From assembly GCF_963678635.1 (NCBI RefSeq), contig NC_087067.1, positions 45,201,629-45,265,628 on the forward strand: a stretch of DNA of 64,000 bases. Reading direction: 5' to 3'. A program made the translations under genes and the position numbers. The notes beneath the pieces were generated by a model. It saw only the letters and a list, made by a program, of their open reading frames with translations, did no database searches and was not told the origin of the DNA. The DNA is from Symsagittifera roscoffensis. Taxonomy: Eukaryota; Xenacoelomorpha; Acoela; Convolutidae. Position 1 is the stretch's first letter. Every line of letters begins with the position of its first letter. Below are positions 44,994-58,143 of this stretch, piece by piece.

Positions 44994-45524
44994 ACAAGAC
45001 TGCTCGTATCAGGGCGAAGCCCTGAAAGTTCTGACTGCCTTTTAAGGTCTATGGAGCATTAATAAGATGAAAATTTTCAATGTAAAAAAAATTTAAAAAA
45101 AAATTTTGAAAAAATTCTGGATTTTTTTTAAAAAAACACCCCCCCACACGTCATATTAAGTACAAAGTGATAGATTTTGCGCCTATTAACAAATCAATTA
45201 TGGCATATAAGCTTCCTTGAACCAATTTGGAACGATTTCTAAGAGGGATTAAATCTCGCTCACGCGTTAATAGCGCGAAATTTATCGCGCGTTAATTGTC
45301 CCAAATTGGCCAAAATGGCAATCTTTAAACCCCCATAACTTTACGAAAAATGATCACAGGTAAAATATCTTTTCAAATTCAAGCTCAGGACAACAATAGC
45401 TTTCGAATGATATAAAAAATTACGTCAAAAACGGCTAGTTAAAAAGTCGAAATTTGTCTGAAGAAAAAAAAAAAACACACCCCGAGCACAAATATTCCGT
45501 TACTTTCGTATCGAAAGTCGGAAC
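44994..45524 (+). mobile_element. REP element, ~531 bp, best preserved (copy 1)
   Basis: Head: ACTGCTC, hairpin TCAGGGC-GAA-GCCCTGA, CTTTTAAGG and GGAGCA. Body: ACGCGTTAATAGCGCG and ATCGCGCGTTAATTG. Tail: ACTTTCG-TAT-CGAAAGTCGGAAC. No coding capacity. The counterpart is 60,559-61,089. Confidence 0.85.
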
Positions 45525-45710
45525 AATAACATCCACCACACTATTCTCTTGCGTCAAATTACAGGAAGTAACCACTGCAGCTTCAAAATTAAAACACGTT
45601 GTTTGATCAAAAGAAATAAATTGTTCAATATTCTCCTCCAGTTGACGAGAGCGATCAAATAATACACCAACAGTTAACTGGTGGTATATAACCAGTAAAT
45701 CAACTACCAT
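45525..45710 (-). pseudogene. Coding-like fragment cut by a REP element (copy 1)
   Basis: From ATG 45,710 the minus strand reads about 60 codons with balanced composition (GVLFDRSRQLEENIEQFISF, then TTCFNFEAAVVTSCNL), unlike the Phe/Lys-rich chance frames around it. It then runs into the tail of the REP element at 45,524 and stops there. It looks like an exon interrupted by the insertion. No family was recognised. The copy is at 61,090-61,275. Confidence 0.3.
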
Positions 45711-46505
45711 AAAAACCAGCCGAATTTGATTTATGTATATGTTAGATAAATATATTTTTTTTTCGACTTCAACGATACAATTGAATACGTAGCGGACATC
45801 ACAATCTCACCATAATAATCTTGTTTCCTAATTCTTGAAAATTAATTGTTGATATACAAAAATGGATGCTCTTAAAGTGCATTCAAAAATATCCAGCCAA
45901 ACCAGAATTGTATCTAGAATCTGAATTTTTCACGAGGGGGGCGGGTTTTCAACAAAAATTTCGAAAATTTAGTTGACCTTTTTTTCTTGATTAAAATGAA
46001 TTTCCGAGCTCTCTCTTGCTATGTAGCATACAATTACATCATTCACGCAATTTTCAGTCATATGACGTCTCTTTTCGACTGTTTCAAATGTCTGCGCAAA
46101 TTCGGTTGGTTTTTTTTTTCGGCTGGTTTTTTTTTACTCATAAATAACTGTAACGGCAACTCTTTTGAAAATGCATAAAAATATAATCCATTTCAGTTTT
46201 TTTTTTAAGTTCAAAGAAAACTGTTTCGACCTGATATTGTGTATTATGTATATAAATAATCCTAACAATGCGAAAGAAAAGAAAAATTTTCGGATAGTTC
46301 CCTTCTGCTGTAATTTAAGTTTTTATTGAGGACTTTTTTGGTATCGATTTGAAAAAAATCTATTTTTAGAGTTATCTATTTTTACAAAACTTTCATTTTA
46401 TAAAAAATCCACAACTTCGCTGACTTTATAGTTAGTTTTTTGGCATTATATTGCATTTCGGACTTCTGTCCAAAATTGATGTCTATGATCTGACTTTTAT
46501 ATAGC
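45711..46505. other. No certain gene (copy 1)
   Basis: The frame from ATG 45,995 (MNFRALSCYVAYNYIIHAIF) resembles a signal peptide but has no further support. The counterpart is 61,276-62,070. Confidence 0.3.
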
Positions 46506-46760
46506 CGTTTTTTGAGTTCAACTGTTTCGAACTGCTTTCGACATTGTGTTTTGCTATGCTTCAACCATAATATGTGTTCGACTATGCTGTGACCACACAT
46601 TGTGTGTCATTTTGTCTCGGCCATTCTTTGTGTTCGACTATCAAGTGTTTCTTTCGACCATGATTTCGACTTTTTTCGAAACAGCGGTCGACCGAAAGGA
46701 CTGTTTTTGACCACGATTTGGGCCGAACAACGTCTGTGTGTTCGACCGAATTAAGTCAAA
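46506..46760. repeat. TTCGAC-rich degenerate array (copy 1, right end)
   Basis: Loose repeats of TGTGTTCGACTAT / TTTCGACCATG. It resembles the left-end array of the unit and lies 54 bp from the right boundary. The counterpart is 62,071-62,325. Confidence 0.6.
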
Positions 46761-46783
46761 AACAAGTCAATTACCTCAGCCGG

Positions 46784-46832
46784 AACCATATATCTTTGCC
46801 ATTCTTTTGATAAATGGCAAAGATATATGGTT
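46784..46832. repeat. Inverted repeat at the duplication junction
   Basis: The left arm AACCATATATCTTTGCCATT (46,784-46,803) lies in the end of unit 1. The right arm AATGGCAAAGATATATGGTT (46,813-46,832) is its exact reverse complement, with a 9-base loop. The right arm is almost wholly in the junction insert and is absent at the corresponding place after unit 2. Confidence 0.95.
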
Positions 46833-46842
46833 CTTTGCGTTT
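46815..46842. other. 28-bp insert between the tandem copies
   Basis: Eighteen bases (46,815-46,832) are an inverted copy of 46,784-46,801. The remainder, CTTTGCGTTT, repeats a short CTTTGC also found at 46,794-46,799. Neither flank of the whole duplication has this sequence. Confidence 0.9.
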
Positions 46843-47299
46843 TTGTGTTTTTGATCATTTTCACACCGTTGCATAAATCCATTTAAATCAATTTAAATCG
46901 ATATAAATCGATTTAAAGGAGGAAAAGAGCCTTAAAAAACAAAATGACTCTGTTTTTTTTGGCGGTTGCTTTTTGCTTTCTTTTTCCCCAAGTGCTTTCA
47001 GTTTTCACTTTGAATTCTACCCAAAATTTTGTACGGAATGTTTCGAACAGTTTTTAAAAATTTCCTAATATGACTCATTCAAAAACTAATCCTTTTTATG
47101 CTTGACCTTATCAAGTGTGATGCAGACCTCTGCTTCGCCTCTGTTTTTTGGCATTAGAGCGTTTATTTCAGAGACCGGCTAATAAGACGACAATAGAATT
47201 TTCACAAGTAGAAATTCCACATAGGTTTTTGCTCTGTGGGGAACCCAATTTTGCACAATGGCTGGTAAAATTACTTTTTTTTACGGTTGCGCAGAGCAG

Positions 47300-47560
47300 C
47301 TAATAAAAATCGGTTTCGAATTTGTCTACCGAAATCGGGTATGTTTCGGCCGTGCTCGACCTATGTTTCAACTGTGCTCGACTTATGTTTCTACTTTCTC
47401 GACCGAAATTGGGTATGTCTCGAAATAGCTCCACCTATGTTTCGACTCTCTCGAGCGAAATCGGGTTTGTTTCGACTTTGTGCTCGACTTAATATTGCTT
47501 CTCGACCGCGGAACTTCAATCGCAAAACTGCACGAGCTGGACTTTGAAAGTCGAAACATA
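47300..47560. repeat. TTCGAC-rich array (copy 2, left end)
   Basis: Second copy of 31,735-31,995, with no difference seen. Confidence 0.65.
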
Positions 47561-49348
47561 AGTCGAGCGTCTCCACCCGGGTAGCAGTCGTACAAATTTT
47601 ATGAGAAACACTTTAGAATATTTTAGTAAAAAAAGACAATCACAAAGTTTTCTTATCAACTTAGTATAACTCTTACATAGAGCCTAATTAATCTCTGCGC
47701 ATGTGTTGTGAGGTTTGCTAAAATCTTAGGAACTACATGTTTATCAATTCATTATTTCTGTTTGATATAAATCTTTTCAAATAGGATTATTTGATCGCAA
47801 ATCTACTCTTATAGGTTTCAGTATGTCTAAGCATGAGATTAGACCTGTATTTTGTAGCCTAATCTGTTAATAATCTGAGAATCTAACATATGCCATTTGA
47901 TAATGACTTTAAAATTTCAAAGTTGGCTCGAAAATGATGTTTTTATTTCAAACTGTTGAAAAGGTAAAACGATAGTCGTCTAAACTATTTTTGCTTTATA
48001 CCATACTCTAGCATGCACTTCAGAATATATTCCATGTTTGCTGCTAATATCAACCACATTTTTTCATTAAATCGAATCTATAGACGTGTCTGTCTCTTCA
48101 GCTTCTGCAGATTGAAAATTACAACAGACAAGTCGTTGTATATTGACACTTCAGAGCAGCAGTTGGCGAGTTACACTTAATTAACTCCCAACAATTCACC
48201 TTCTGTGTTACTATTGATTGTTTATTTCAGACAGTGTTAGTTTTATACGACCGAGATATGTAATTTGATTGACGTTTTATGCGTCTAAACTTAATACTTT
48301 ATGTTGGTAACAATATCTTGGTGAGGGAATCAGGAAACGTAGGCGAAAACCGAACTAAACACGACCCATTGCATTGAATTTAGACGCATATGCTAACTGC
48401 AATCAAAAGAAATGTGACCCCTAGACTAGAAAATTAGCACTTGCATTCAAGTATTGTAACTATTTTGTGAACAATTAGCGAACAGTTTCAGGTGCCGTAA
48501 ATTTTTGAAGTTTGAATGCTTGTTCCCAAATTTGTCAGTCACAGTGATAAAGAGTTTTCCACAGAGCCACCGGTACAAATTATAACATTTATTCATGAAA
48601 AAATTATAAGTCGAAAAACTGAAAAAAAGTTGTCAGATTTTTGTTTAGCAAAACCAAGAAATTCCCGAAACAGTTTCAAATTTCAGAATTTGTATTGGCG
48701 TTTGGCAACCATCTGCGCTCCCAACTGGTAAAATATATCACCAGATCTTAGTTAAATTTGCTTCGCCCTTGTCTCGACAGAACTTTACGGCATTTTTGTA
48801 TCTCTTTAAAAGAAACGCTATTGCTTTAACGTCTTCGCTTTATTTGCAATTGATCTTTTATCTAGCATGGGAAAAACGGTTTTGATCAAAAATCAAACAA
48901 ACGATAATGGAAAATACATAATTTATGCATTTGCATTTTCCAGTTCGGTTGTATTTCAAATCGTTATCTTCCAAAATTATTTGGTTTGACCGGTTTTGAG
49001 GCAAAATTTTAATAGTTTCTGCTATTTTCAAGCTTTTTCTGCATTGCGTTATTTTCTGTCTAATAAGATGCGTCTTATTTATTGTTGCCGAATTTTAGTT
49101 TACCTTTAGTGAGATTTCAGTTATTATATCAAAAACAGGGTGTCTAATAAATTGAACCAAAAATACAATTAAGAAAATTTAGAAGAAATTGATCTGTTAT
49201 CGGGTGTGGAGATTGCTCACAGACTATATTCTTTAAATTTCAGTTCGAGTTTTCGTGAACGCCATTCAATTAATTGAAGTTGAATCGTTAGAGCTGTAGC
49301 ACAGTTTCATTTCAAAATTGTTTTAAATTTTTTGATATAAGGCTTTTT

Positions 49349-49869
49349 GTTCCGACTTTCATAACGGAAGTAACGGAGTATTTGTGCTCGGGTGTTTTTT
49401 TTTCTTCAGACAAATTTCGACTTTTTAATTAGCCATTTTTGACGAGATTTTTCTATATCATTCAAAACGTATTGTTGTCCTGAGCTTGAAATCGGAAAAT
49501 GACTTCACCTGTGATTAGTTTTTGTAAAATTTTGGGGGTTTAAAGATTGCTATTTGGCCAATTTGGGGCAACTAACGCGCGATATATTTCGATCTATTAA
49601 CGTGTAATCGGAGATTTAATCCGTCTTAGAAATCTTTCCAAATTGGTTGACGGACGCTTATTTGCCCTAATTGATTTTTTCACTAGGAGCGAAATCTACG
49701 CTATTGTACTTTACATGGCGTATGGGGGGATGATTTTCACAAAAAATTTCAAATAAAAAAAATGTTTCATTTTATTAAATTTAATTATTTTTTCATGTTG
49801 TTACTGCTCCATGGACCTTAAAAGGCAGTCGGAACCTTCACGGCTTCACCCTGATACGAACAGTCTTGT
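49349..49869 (-). mobile_element. REP minus arm (copy 2)
   Basis: Second copy of 33,784-34,304, head-to-head with the next element. Confidence 0.8.
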
Positions 49870-49884
49870 TAACCATTTATAATA

Positions 49885-50378
49885 ACAAAACTTCTCGTGT
49901 CAGAGAGAAGCCTTTTGTGTTCCGACTGCCTTTTTAGGCCTATGGAGCAGTGTTTGCCTAAAAAAAAGTTGATAAATTTTTCAAAAAACAAATGAAAAAA
50001 AAAACTTTTTCTTTGTTTTGGAAATTTTTATATTCCCCAGAAGCCCCATAAATTTCGCTCCTAGTAATGTCTCAATTATGTCAAATAACGTGCTTCAACC
50101 ACTTAGGAACAATTTCAAAGACGATTTACATCGCCACTTGCACGTTAATATCGCGAAATGTATCACGCGTTGATTGCATCAAATTGGCCAAAATGGTCAA
50201 ATTGGCAACCTGTAATCCCCCTTTCTTTAAGAAATACAATCACAGGTAATTTTTTTTTTAAATTTGAGCTCAGAACAACAAAACAACACGGCTGATTTAA
50301 AGTTAATTGTCAAAATGTCTGGAGAAAAAACCATCCCGAGCACGCAAATATATTGTCAGTTTCTTCGAAAGTTGGAAC
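49885..50378 (+). mobile_element. REP plus arm (copy 2)
   Basis: Second copy of 34,320-34,813. Confidence 0.75.
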
Positions 50379-51115
50379 AAAAATTTTTATCTGTTCGAGG
50401 TTATTTTCATCTTTTAGTGTGTTTTCATCATAAGTATAAACGTCAGTTTTATACCAAACAGTTATTGTCCACATTGCGTTTTATTCATATCGCCATTCGC
50501 TTGTCTACTTTCTGAGCTCCCCCCCCCCCAAAAAACATGAAAACCAAGACCGCATTTGTCGCTTTATTTAAATTTTGGTGGGTTTTGAAGTAATCAAGGC
50601 GACAATACTATCCAAGTAAGTAGGCATTGGCATACTTGAACATTGAAACAGAGGATAAGAGGGCTCGCTTTTTGTGCTCATATACTCTCCCAGCCTGAAA
50701 CTGAATCGGAACTGCAAGTCCATTTTTTAAGTAATTTTCCAGCCATTGTTTGGGATCTCAACCTAGCCTTGATTATTTTACTGCAATATACACAAACATT
50801 TTTAAAAATTTGATTTTTTCTGATCATTTCCAGATTTTTCTATCAAAATACTTCACGAAAAAACAATTTCTCAGAAAAACCAATAATTTTTTAATTTTAA
50901 AAAAAGAACAAAGGTGGTCTAATTTTTTGTTTTCTGATTGATTCCATTATTAAAAAAATAAATTTTATTCCATTTGCCCTTTTAGAAAATAAAGTTTTAT
51001 TATGTACTTCTAATAGCCTGTATTTCAGATCCTACGAATCAAATACATTTCGAGGTTCCGTAAATAAGTTAATGTTGTAAAATTCACATTTTACAAAGGA
51101 GGAGTTTGAAAAGAG

Positions 51116-51651
51116 ACAAGACTGCTCGTATCAGGGCAAAGCTCTGAATGTTCCGACTGCCTTTTAAATAAGGTCTATGGAGCAGAAATAACATGAAAAA
51201 ATTAAATGTGAAAAAGAAAAAAAATTAATGTTAATAAAAAAAATGAGATTTTTTGTGAAAAACATCGGTCCACACGCCATATAAAGTACCAAGTGATAAA
51301 TTTCGTTCATTGTAACAAACTAGTTATGGCAAATAAGCTTCCGTTAACCAATTTGGAACGATTTCTAAGACGGATTAAATCTCGGCTCATGCGTTAATAG
51401 CACGAAATTTATCGCAGGTTAATTGTACCAAATTGACCAAAAGGCCGATTTTTAAACCCCCATAATTTTACGAAAACAGATCACAGATAAACTACATTTT
51501 CAAATTTAAGATTAGGACAACAATAGTTTTCGATTGATATAAGAAAATTCCGTCAAAAAAGGCTAGTTAAAAAGTCAAAATTTGTCTGAAGAAAAAAAAA
51601 CCCCACCCCGAGCACAAATATTCCGTTACTTTCGTTATGAAAGTCGGAAAA
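51116..51651 (+). mobile_element. REP element (copy 2)
   Basis: Second copy of 35,551-36,086. Confidence 0.8.
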
Positions 51652-53384
51652 ATAACTGCGAAGAGCTAGAAGAGTTCCAGCTTGAATAACTCAGTGTAAA
51701 AAATTGTTGTGGCCTACATTTGCACAGATTTTTTTCTTCTAATAAATTATGCTTTGATATAAAAACAAAAATTGATAATTGTGGTTTTGTATGAAAATTT
51801 GAGATTGGACTACGCTATCAAAAACTGTTGCTTTGTGATTCAAATAATTTTTTGGACCCAATTTTTTAAGCATAGAAATACGTTTCCGATCAAAAAACCT
51901 TGCTTGATGATTCATTGGAGAATCATGATTGAAATATAACTTATTTAAATGATTCACATATGAAACATGGATGCAAATTGCATTGATTTTTTTTCATGAA
52001 GCATAAATGAAACCTACATGAACTTTGTTCATCTAAAGCGGCTGAAAAAAATTGATATTTGTGGATCAAATTTTTTAAGGTAAAAAAATATTTGAAAATT
52101 TTTGAAAATAAGTTTTGACTTCAAAGCATTTCCGTTTCAGCAACTCTCAACTTCTTTGTTTAGGTCAAACATCATCACGGCGTATAATGTAGTTTATATT
52201 TCCATGTTCATACATGTGCCATCAATGTTTATGAATTTGCATATTTATTTGATATTATAAAAAAGTTAATGTATGTATTATGACTGGCGCGTCCCTTAAT
52301 GTATCAAAACACAGCAAAAAAACGGTACATGCATGATTTGCATGGCAACTTCAACCTGGGAAAAAATAAAATGAAAAGGGTTTAGATAATAATTGAGTTC
52401 ATATACTATTTAATATTCAGACCAGGAAATCTCCAGTGAATCAAATTTTCTAGTTTTTAGTTGTTCTCAATATGATACCACTGTTTATAAAACGCTAAAT
52501 GTTCCGGTTATACCTCATTTTGCTTGTTTATCCCCTAAAATAGACAATTGGAGATAGTCTTATGCAGATTATACAGATTTTTGACTTTTTTCAGCCTCTC
52601 AAAGTTGATTATGAAGTTATCAGGTGGCTGATTACAGTTACGTCAGTTTTTGTTATTGTTTATCATTTCTTCAGTTGTTTTTGGTACCAGCTGAAAACCA
52701 TTGCTATTCTGGTCTCAATAAATTGACAGTTGACCACTTTAATACTTTTTACTCAATTTTTCCAATACGGGTTAAGTCAAACAAAGTTATTTTCAAAATT
52801 ATTTATTACTGTTTTGTGAGTAAAAAAGGATAACGTTATAAGTTGAAAGAGGTTAACGTCGCCTTCCCAAATTTTTTTGAGAGCGCAATATCTCTGCGCC
52901 CCAAATTTGACCCCTTCCTTCTTCCGCCCCCCCCCCCCCCCCCACATACTATTTTTGGTTTTTCCGCTAAATTTATTATGAGATACCTTTTGATCTTATA
53001 AAGTAGATGGAATTGAGATGACTTATGAAGGTGATTAATAAATTTTATCAATTTTTATCCAACCAATGGTTTACTAAGTTGAAAAAACCAGTCAGAGTTT
53101 TTTCCTAAATCGAAAAATCAGATTCCTAATCGTTTATATATTGAAAAGCTTATGAATTTAAGAAATTTATTTATATGTCTTCAATTTTTGTTAGTAATTT
53201 GACAAATGAAGAGCCTCTGGTAATCGGAGCGAAACAAAAAGAACGCCAACTTTTGCCACATAAATAACCCGGGGATAAACTTTACATCATGTGAAAAGAA
53301 AGTACGGCCCTCTTTTGATATGAAAAATTCACGCCTCAAGCCAGCGGAAGGAAAACACGACACCTGAGTGCATTAAAACCTCAG

Positions 53385-53624
53385 TTGATTTGCATAAATT
53401 ATGCTCCCGGGTGGGTTCAAAAAGTACATCTGAAGGACATTGTCACTTGGGCTATCAGTTTCCCCTACAAGATTGCGAGCGTAAATGTAAACACATTTAT
53501 ATCGCAGCAATTTTTGGTTACCTTAGTTCCATTTGGTTTGTTCGAGGGCTTATTGTTCTTTCAATTTTTTTTCTTGAATTTCTCCTGGCAAACTGCGATT
53601 GCATACTTCTTTTTGGTTTCTCTG
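53385..53624 (+). CDS. Candidate hydrophobic exon (copy 2)
   Basis: Second copy of 37,820-38,059, with the same acceptor and donor and the same uncertainty. Confidence 0.25.
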
Positions 53625-54094
53625 GTAAGACAATTTTGTTGCAAAATCTGAATTGAAAAAAATTCTCGGGGAAATCATAGAAACAGTAGTTACTCTATTT
53701 TTCCTTACAAAGTTTCATAAATTATTATTATTATATTATACATAAGGCTTCAAAACATTTTATATCAAAAAATGTCACAAAATAGTACCAAAGGGGTCAA
53801 AAACCTGCAAACGCGCGTCCACCCAGATCCCCTTCCTAAACTTCTCCCCTCTCCCCGCCTGAACTGTTGATATGACATAGCGTGTATATCTAAATTTTCA
53901 AATGGGACCGGACGTCACATATAAAATCTCAGTTTTCAGTTCTGATAAAAAAGCTGATAGTTGAGGTTTGATTTGAGACAAACGAAATTGTGAGGCATAT
54001 TTATTTTATCAATTAAGCAATTTGGATTTTTTCCCGCTCGCATCAATTCCAAGTTTCAAGCGTTAATAAACTTGGAATTGATATGGTGCTTTTT

Positions 54095-54760
54095 GTAGAC
54101 GTGCTTTTTGTGCTTTTTATAGACGTTGATTTCTATTTTTCACTTACTGTTAGAAGCTTTCAACTAATACGAGAAGATTATATGATGATTTTAGTAGCAA
54201 ATTTACTAAAGTTGAGAAAAAATTGATTTCAATCAATAAATAATCAATTATAAACACTTTTTTTGTAATCAAATTGTAATCTATATTAATTTTACTCAAT
54301 TATAATCAAGTAAACTTTTTCAATCAACTTTTCAACCAACTTCTTTTCAACCATTTTTTTTTGATATAATTTCAATCGATTATGGTCAATTATAATCGAT
54401 TAATTTCATCCAAGTTTCCAACTCAAATATTTTGCACAAAAAGACTCTTTTAATCGATTATGATTCCATTTGTCTGCCCACCTGGTCTTCAACATCGCAT
54501 GTGAAATGTTTATAATTTGTGCTTTTTGTAGACGTTGATTTCTATGAAAAATGCAAAAATTGTTTTGAAATGTTCTTGTTTCCATTCGAAATTATAACGT
54601 TTTTTTTTCTTCTTCCTTAAATTGTTTCATGATGCACATTTTGGGTTTTACAATTACCAAAATATCAGTCATTTGCTGTAGCTTCATTTGGCAAATTTAT
54701 TTGGAAATTATATTTTTCACTTACTGTTAGAAGCTTTCAACTAATACGAAAAGATCTCTA
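54095..54760. repeat. Local repeat with filled and empty site (copy 2)
   Basis: Second copy of 38,530-39,195. The 168-bp insert is at 54,546-54,713. Confidence 0.7.
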
Positions 54761-57040
54761 TGAAATTTTTGTTTCGTGGTATATATTTGAGTTCAGATGA
54801 GTCAAGCTGTGACTAGGCATCTCATTTTTAGAGATTTTGTTATTTACAGAAAAAAAACCCATAATTTTAGTGAGACAAAAATTTCGCAATATAGGAGAGT
54901 ACAATTGATTATAGTTGACAATGATTTAATGAGTTGTTTGTATAAACTAGAATGAAGAATAATTAATTCAAAAAAATCTTTAGTCTCGTGGAAAATTTAA
55001 CAGTTTTTTTCGATTACATATCCTTTAGACAACTAAGTTTGGTTAGTATAAATAATTATAATTGTTTAACAAAATAACATTATAATCCTTCATAATCGAT
55101 TAGTTACGCCTAACCTTGGACTCGGGCGGGCTATGCTCACAAAAAATTCAAGCTGAACTAGTGTGAATACATAGATTGACATCGATGAATCAGGCTTTGA
55201 TCAATGCTATTTCAACACTGTTCAGTAAAAATTTTAAAAAGAGTGAAAATTTTAGAAAGAAAAGTTCAGAAAAAAAATTTTAAAAATAAAGTTAAATTTT
55301 GGTTGACTTGCTTGCGCAAACATAAGCAATTTTCAAAAAGATCAACAAATTTTTTAATGTCCAAGCGCTAATTCTTCGATGCCTTATCGCCGATTCATCT
55401 CTGACTCATCATAGAACATCGCTGATTTATCGCTGGCATGATTTGCTATTTTACATTTTTGCTGATTCAATGATTGATTCATTTTTACACTAGCTGATTC
55501 ATCCACAATAGATTGCTAGCTTATTCTAATTTTTTCTTCGATATAAAAGTAAGCAACTGACTGTTGAAAAAAGAAGATAATAATAATTTTATGAGTGCAA
55601 GTTATTTATGAAACTAATTTAAGCAAATATACGCAATGGAAATCGGAATACACTAATCTGCGTATATTAATTGAAACAACTGTTTAAATTGAATCGTTAG
55701 CAAAGATTTTTACACCATCTGCTAGCTCAGCTATCTTATTTGAGGAAAAAAATATTTACAACTTAGATAGAGTGTTAAGTTCACTCAGTTGTTTTTCGAT
55801 TTCTAAGAAAATTAGTATTTGACCACAAGGTTTGTTCACCCAAGTTATCAAAATGAATCAATGGGTTTGGTGGCAGTGTTTAAGCCAAGTTCTATTATTT
55901 TCCACCAATCAAAAAATAATTTTTGTAATTTTTTAATGTATGGGCATTTGAGAATAAGCGCTGAACACCTGTCAAAAACTAGCACGCTTTACTCTATGCT
56001 TTACTCTAAGAAAACTTTTGAGTGACTGTTTTTTATTGATATTTGCGAATGATGATTGAACAACTGACAAACACCAACTTGTTTTAATCTTTTCTGTAAA
56101 TTGACCTGGGTAACTTTTCTTGCCGTTTATTTTCAAGATTGGGAATTGTTTTTTGGAAATAGAGCTGAAAGGTTTTATAAGACTTGATTTGGAGAACTAA
56201 TTCTGCTACAAAACTTTAGCCAAAACTATTCGCCTCAGAAGTTGTAAAATAGCTCTCATGCTCATTTATATACACAAGAATGATTTATCAATCATTTTTT
56301 TTCGAGTTAGTTCCAGGGCTTTTTAAGGTTAATTGCGCGCATCTCAAATTAAAGTGCAACGACAACAAAAAAGTCATTCTTGACATAATTTTTTTGATAC
56401 CCTGAGCTTTATTATTCGACTAATGTTTTTAAACCTCAACTATTATTTTTTGAAAACTTGTCAAATACTTGGTTAGCAAATTTGTGAAAAAAACACAATC
56501 AACTTGAAGTTTACCATGGAAAAGGCTTCAACTGAAACTGGAAATAATATACACGTCAATTGAAACGCACATTGTTTTTAATCATTAGTGAAAACAAAGT
56601 GCAAAAAAATCATATAAATCAGTGAATATATGCCTTTTGTACCCTTTTCTAAGTATTACTTTTAGAAAAGTTTTGAATTCTAAATGGAAAATCATCTCTT
56701 ACTCAAAAATAGGTATCATTTCTTCTAGAAAAAGTTAAACTATTTTGGTTCAACTGACCAGAATTGGTAGCGTAGCAAACAGTTCCACAAAATTACAAGA
56801 GACTTTTATATTAGTGCAAGCAGCGAGGAGAGCTTTTTCTAGGCCAACTTTTTATCTGGTAACTTTCAAACAGTTGTTTCGCTCTTAGATTTCCAAAATT
56901 GTATTCCATTATATCTGCTGCAATTTTTAGATCAACTGTACAGTTCCTCCACCTTAAACCAATCTAGGGGGAGAAAAAAGGTTTTGAGTATAGCCTAGGT
57001 TTGTTCAAAGTTACATTACGAGGCCAAATTGTGCTTTTTT

Positions 57041-57530
57041 AATTGTAAGCGGATTCCGCAACAGCAAAAATCAGTTTTGTCGCGGAACCCGCATTATTGC
57101 TATTTTTGTTTGATCTTCCTTGCTTTTTTGGATTCCACGGACATTTAGCTAAAACACGGTGTTGCTCAAAATTGCTCCAAAACAGACAATTTTGCGGAAT
57201 CCGCACCAAAATGTGTTGAATTCGGAACCTGTTTGTGAACAAGTTGTGAACAGTTGTGAATCCATGAACAAATATTAACATAAGTGTTTAGTAAACTTAA
57301 GCTGTCGCGGAATCCGCAGCTGTAAGCTGATTCTGCAAATTGTAAGCGGAATCCGCAAACTGTAAGCGGAATCCGCATAATTTTGCGGAATCCATCTTAC
57401 ATTTGCGGAACCCGCTTACATTTGCGGAATCCGGAACATCTACCTATATTCACTCGTAGCGGAATCCGAAACAAAATCAATGTGCCGACAAAACTTGCGT
57501 TACAGCTATTTGAACGCGGAATCCACTGAA
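57041..57530. repeat. Palindromic GCGGAATCCGC array (copy 2)
   Basis: Second copy of 41,476-41,965. Confidence 0.8.
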
Positions 57531-58143
57531 ATTACTCAAAAAATTGAATTAAAACTTTAATCTAGGTAATTAATAGCATGCCGATTCAATCCCGCATAAA
57601 AAAGTTGAAAACAATTTTATTAGCGCGTTTCTATGAAATATATATTTTATACAGAAATATTTTTTAGAATAAACATAAGCTTGGCGTGGGTATTCTACGA
57701 TAGTTCACTTGGGCATTAGGGGGGTAGATGTACGGTTGATCCCAAATTTTTCGACTCCATTCTTTTCCCACGTTGTTCAAAGATCAGGTAGAGAAAATTT
57801 TAACCTTAAGTTTTGTTGATGCCTTGTTACTTTAGGTGAGGAGATCCAAATTTTTTTCCTTGAACTTATGTTTTTCAAGTGAAACTTGATACCTCTGAAT
57901 CGTTTTAGGTTTGATAGCTCAAAACCTAGAGTTTTAAAACTCATTTTATGGATAATTTAGAAGAGTTAATATCTGAATTGAAAGGGTTGTCTCAATTTCA
58001 AGGCATTGGAAAATTTCAAAAGTTTGCTGTTTAGGGGATATTATTGATTTTTAGATGTTTTTCAATCAAACAAGATGCACGCCTTTTGTTCTTTTTATCT
58101 AATGGGAACAGTGAACTGAATTCCAATTTTTGCTTTTTTTGCC

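Larger units (their letters stand above)
31278..46814 (+). repeat. Tandem duplication, copy 1 (15,537 bp)
   Basis: Aligned to 46,843-62,379 at a constant offset of 15,565. The left limit is set by C at 31,277 against T at 46,842. The right limit is set by T at 46,815 against A at 62,380. No difference was seen in the stretches compared, including the C17 run at 37,362. Confidence 0.95.
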
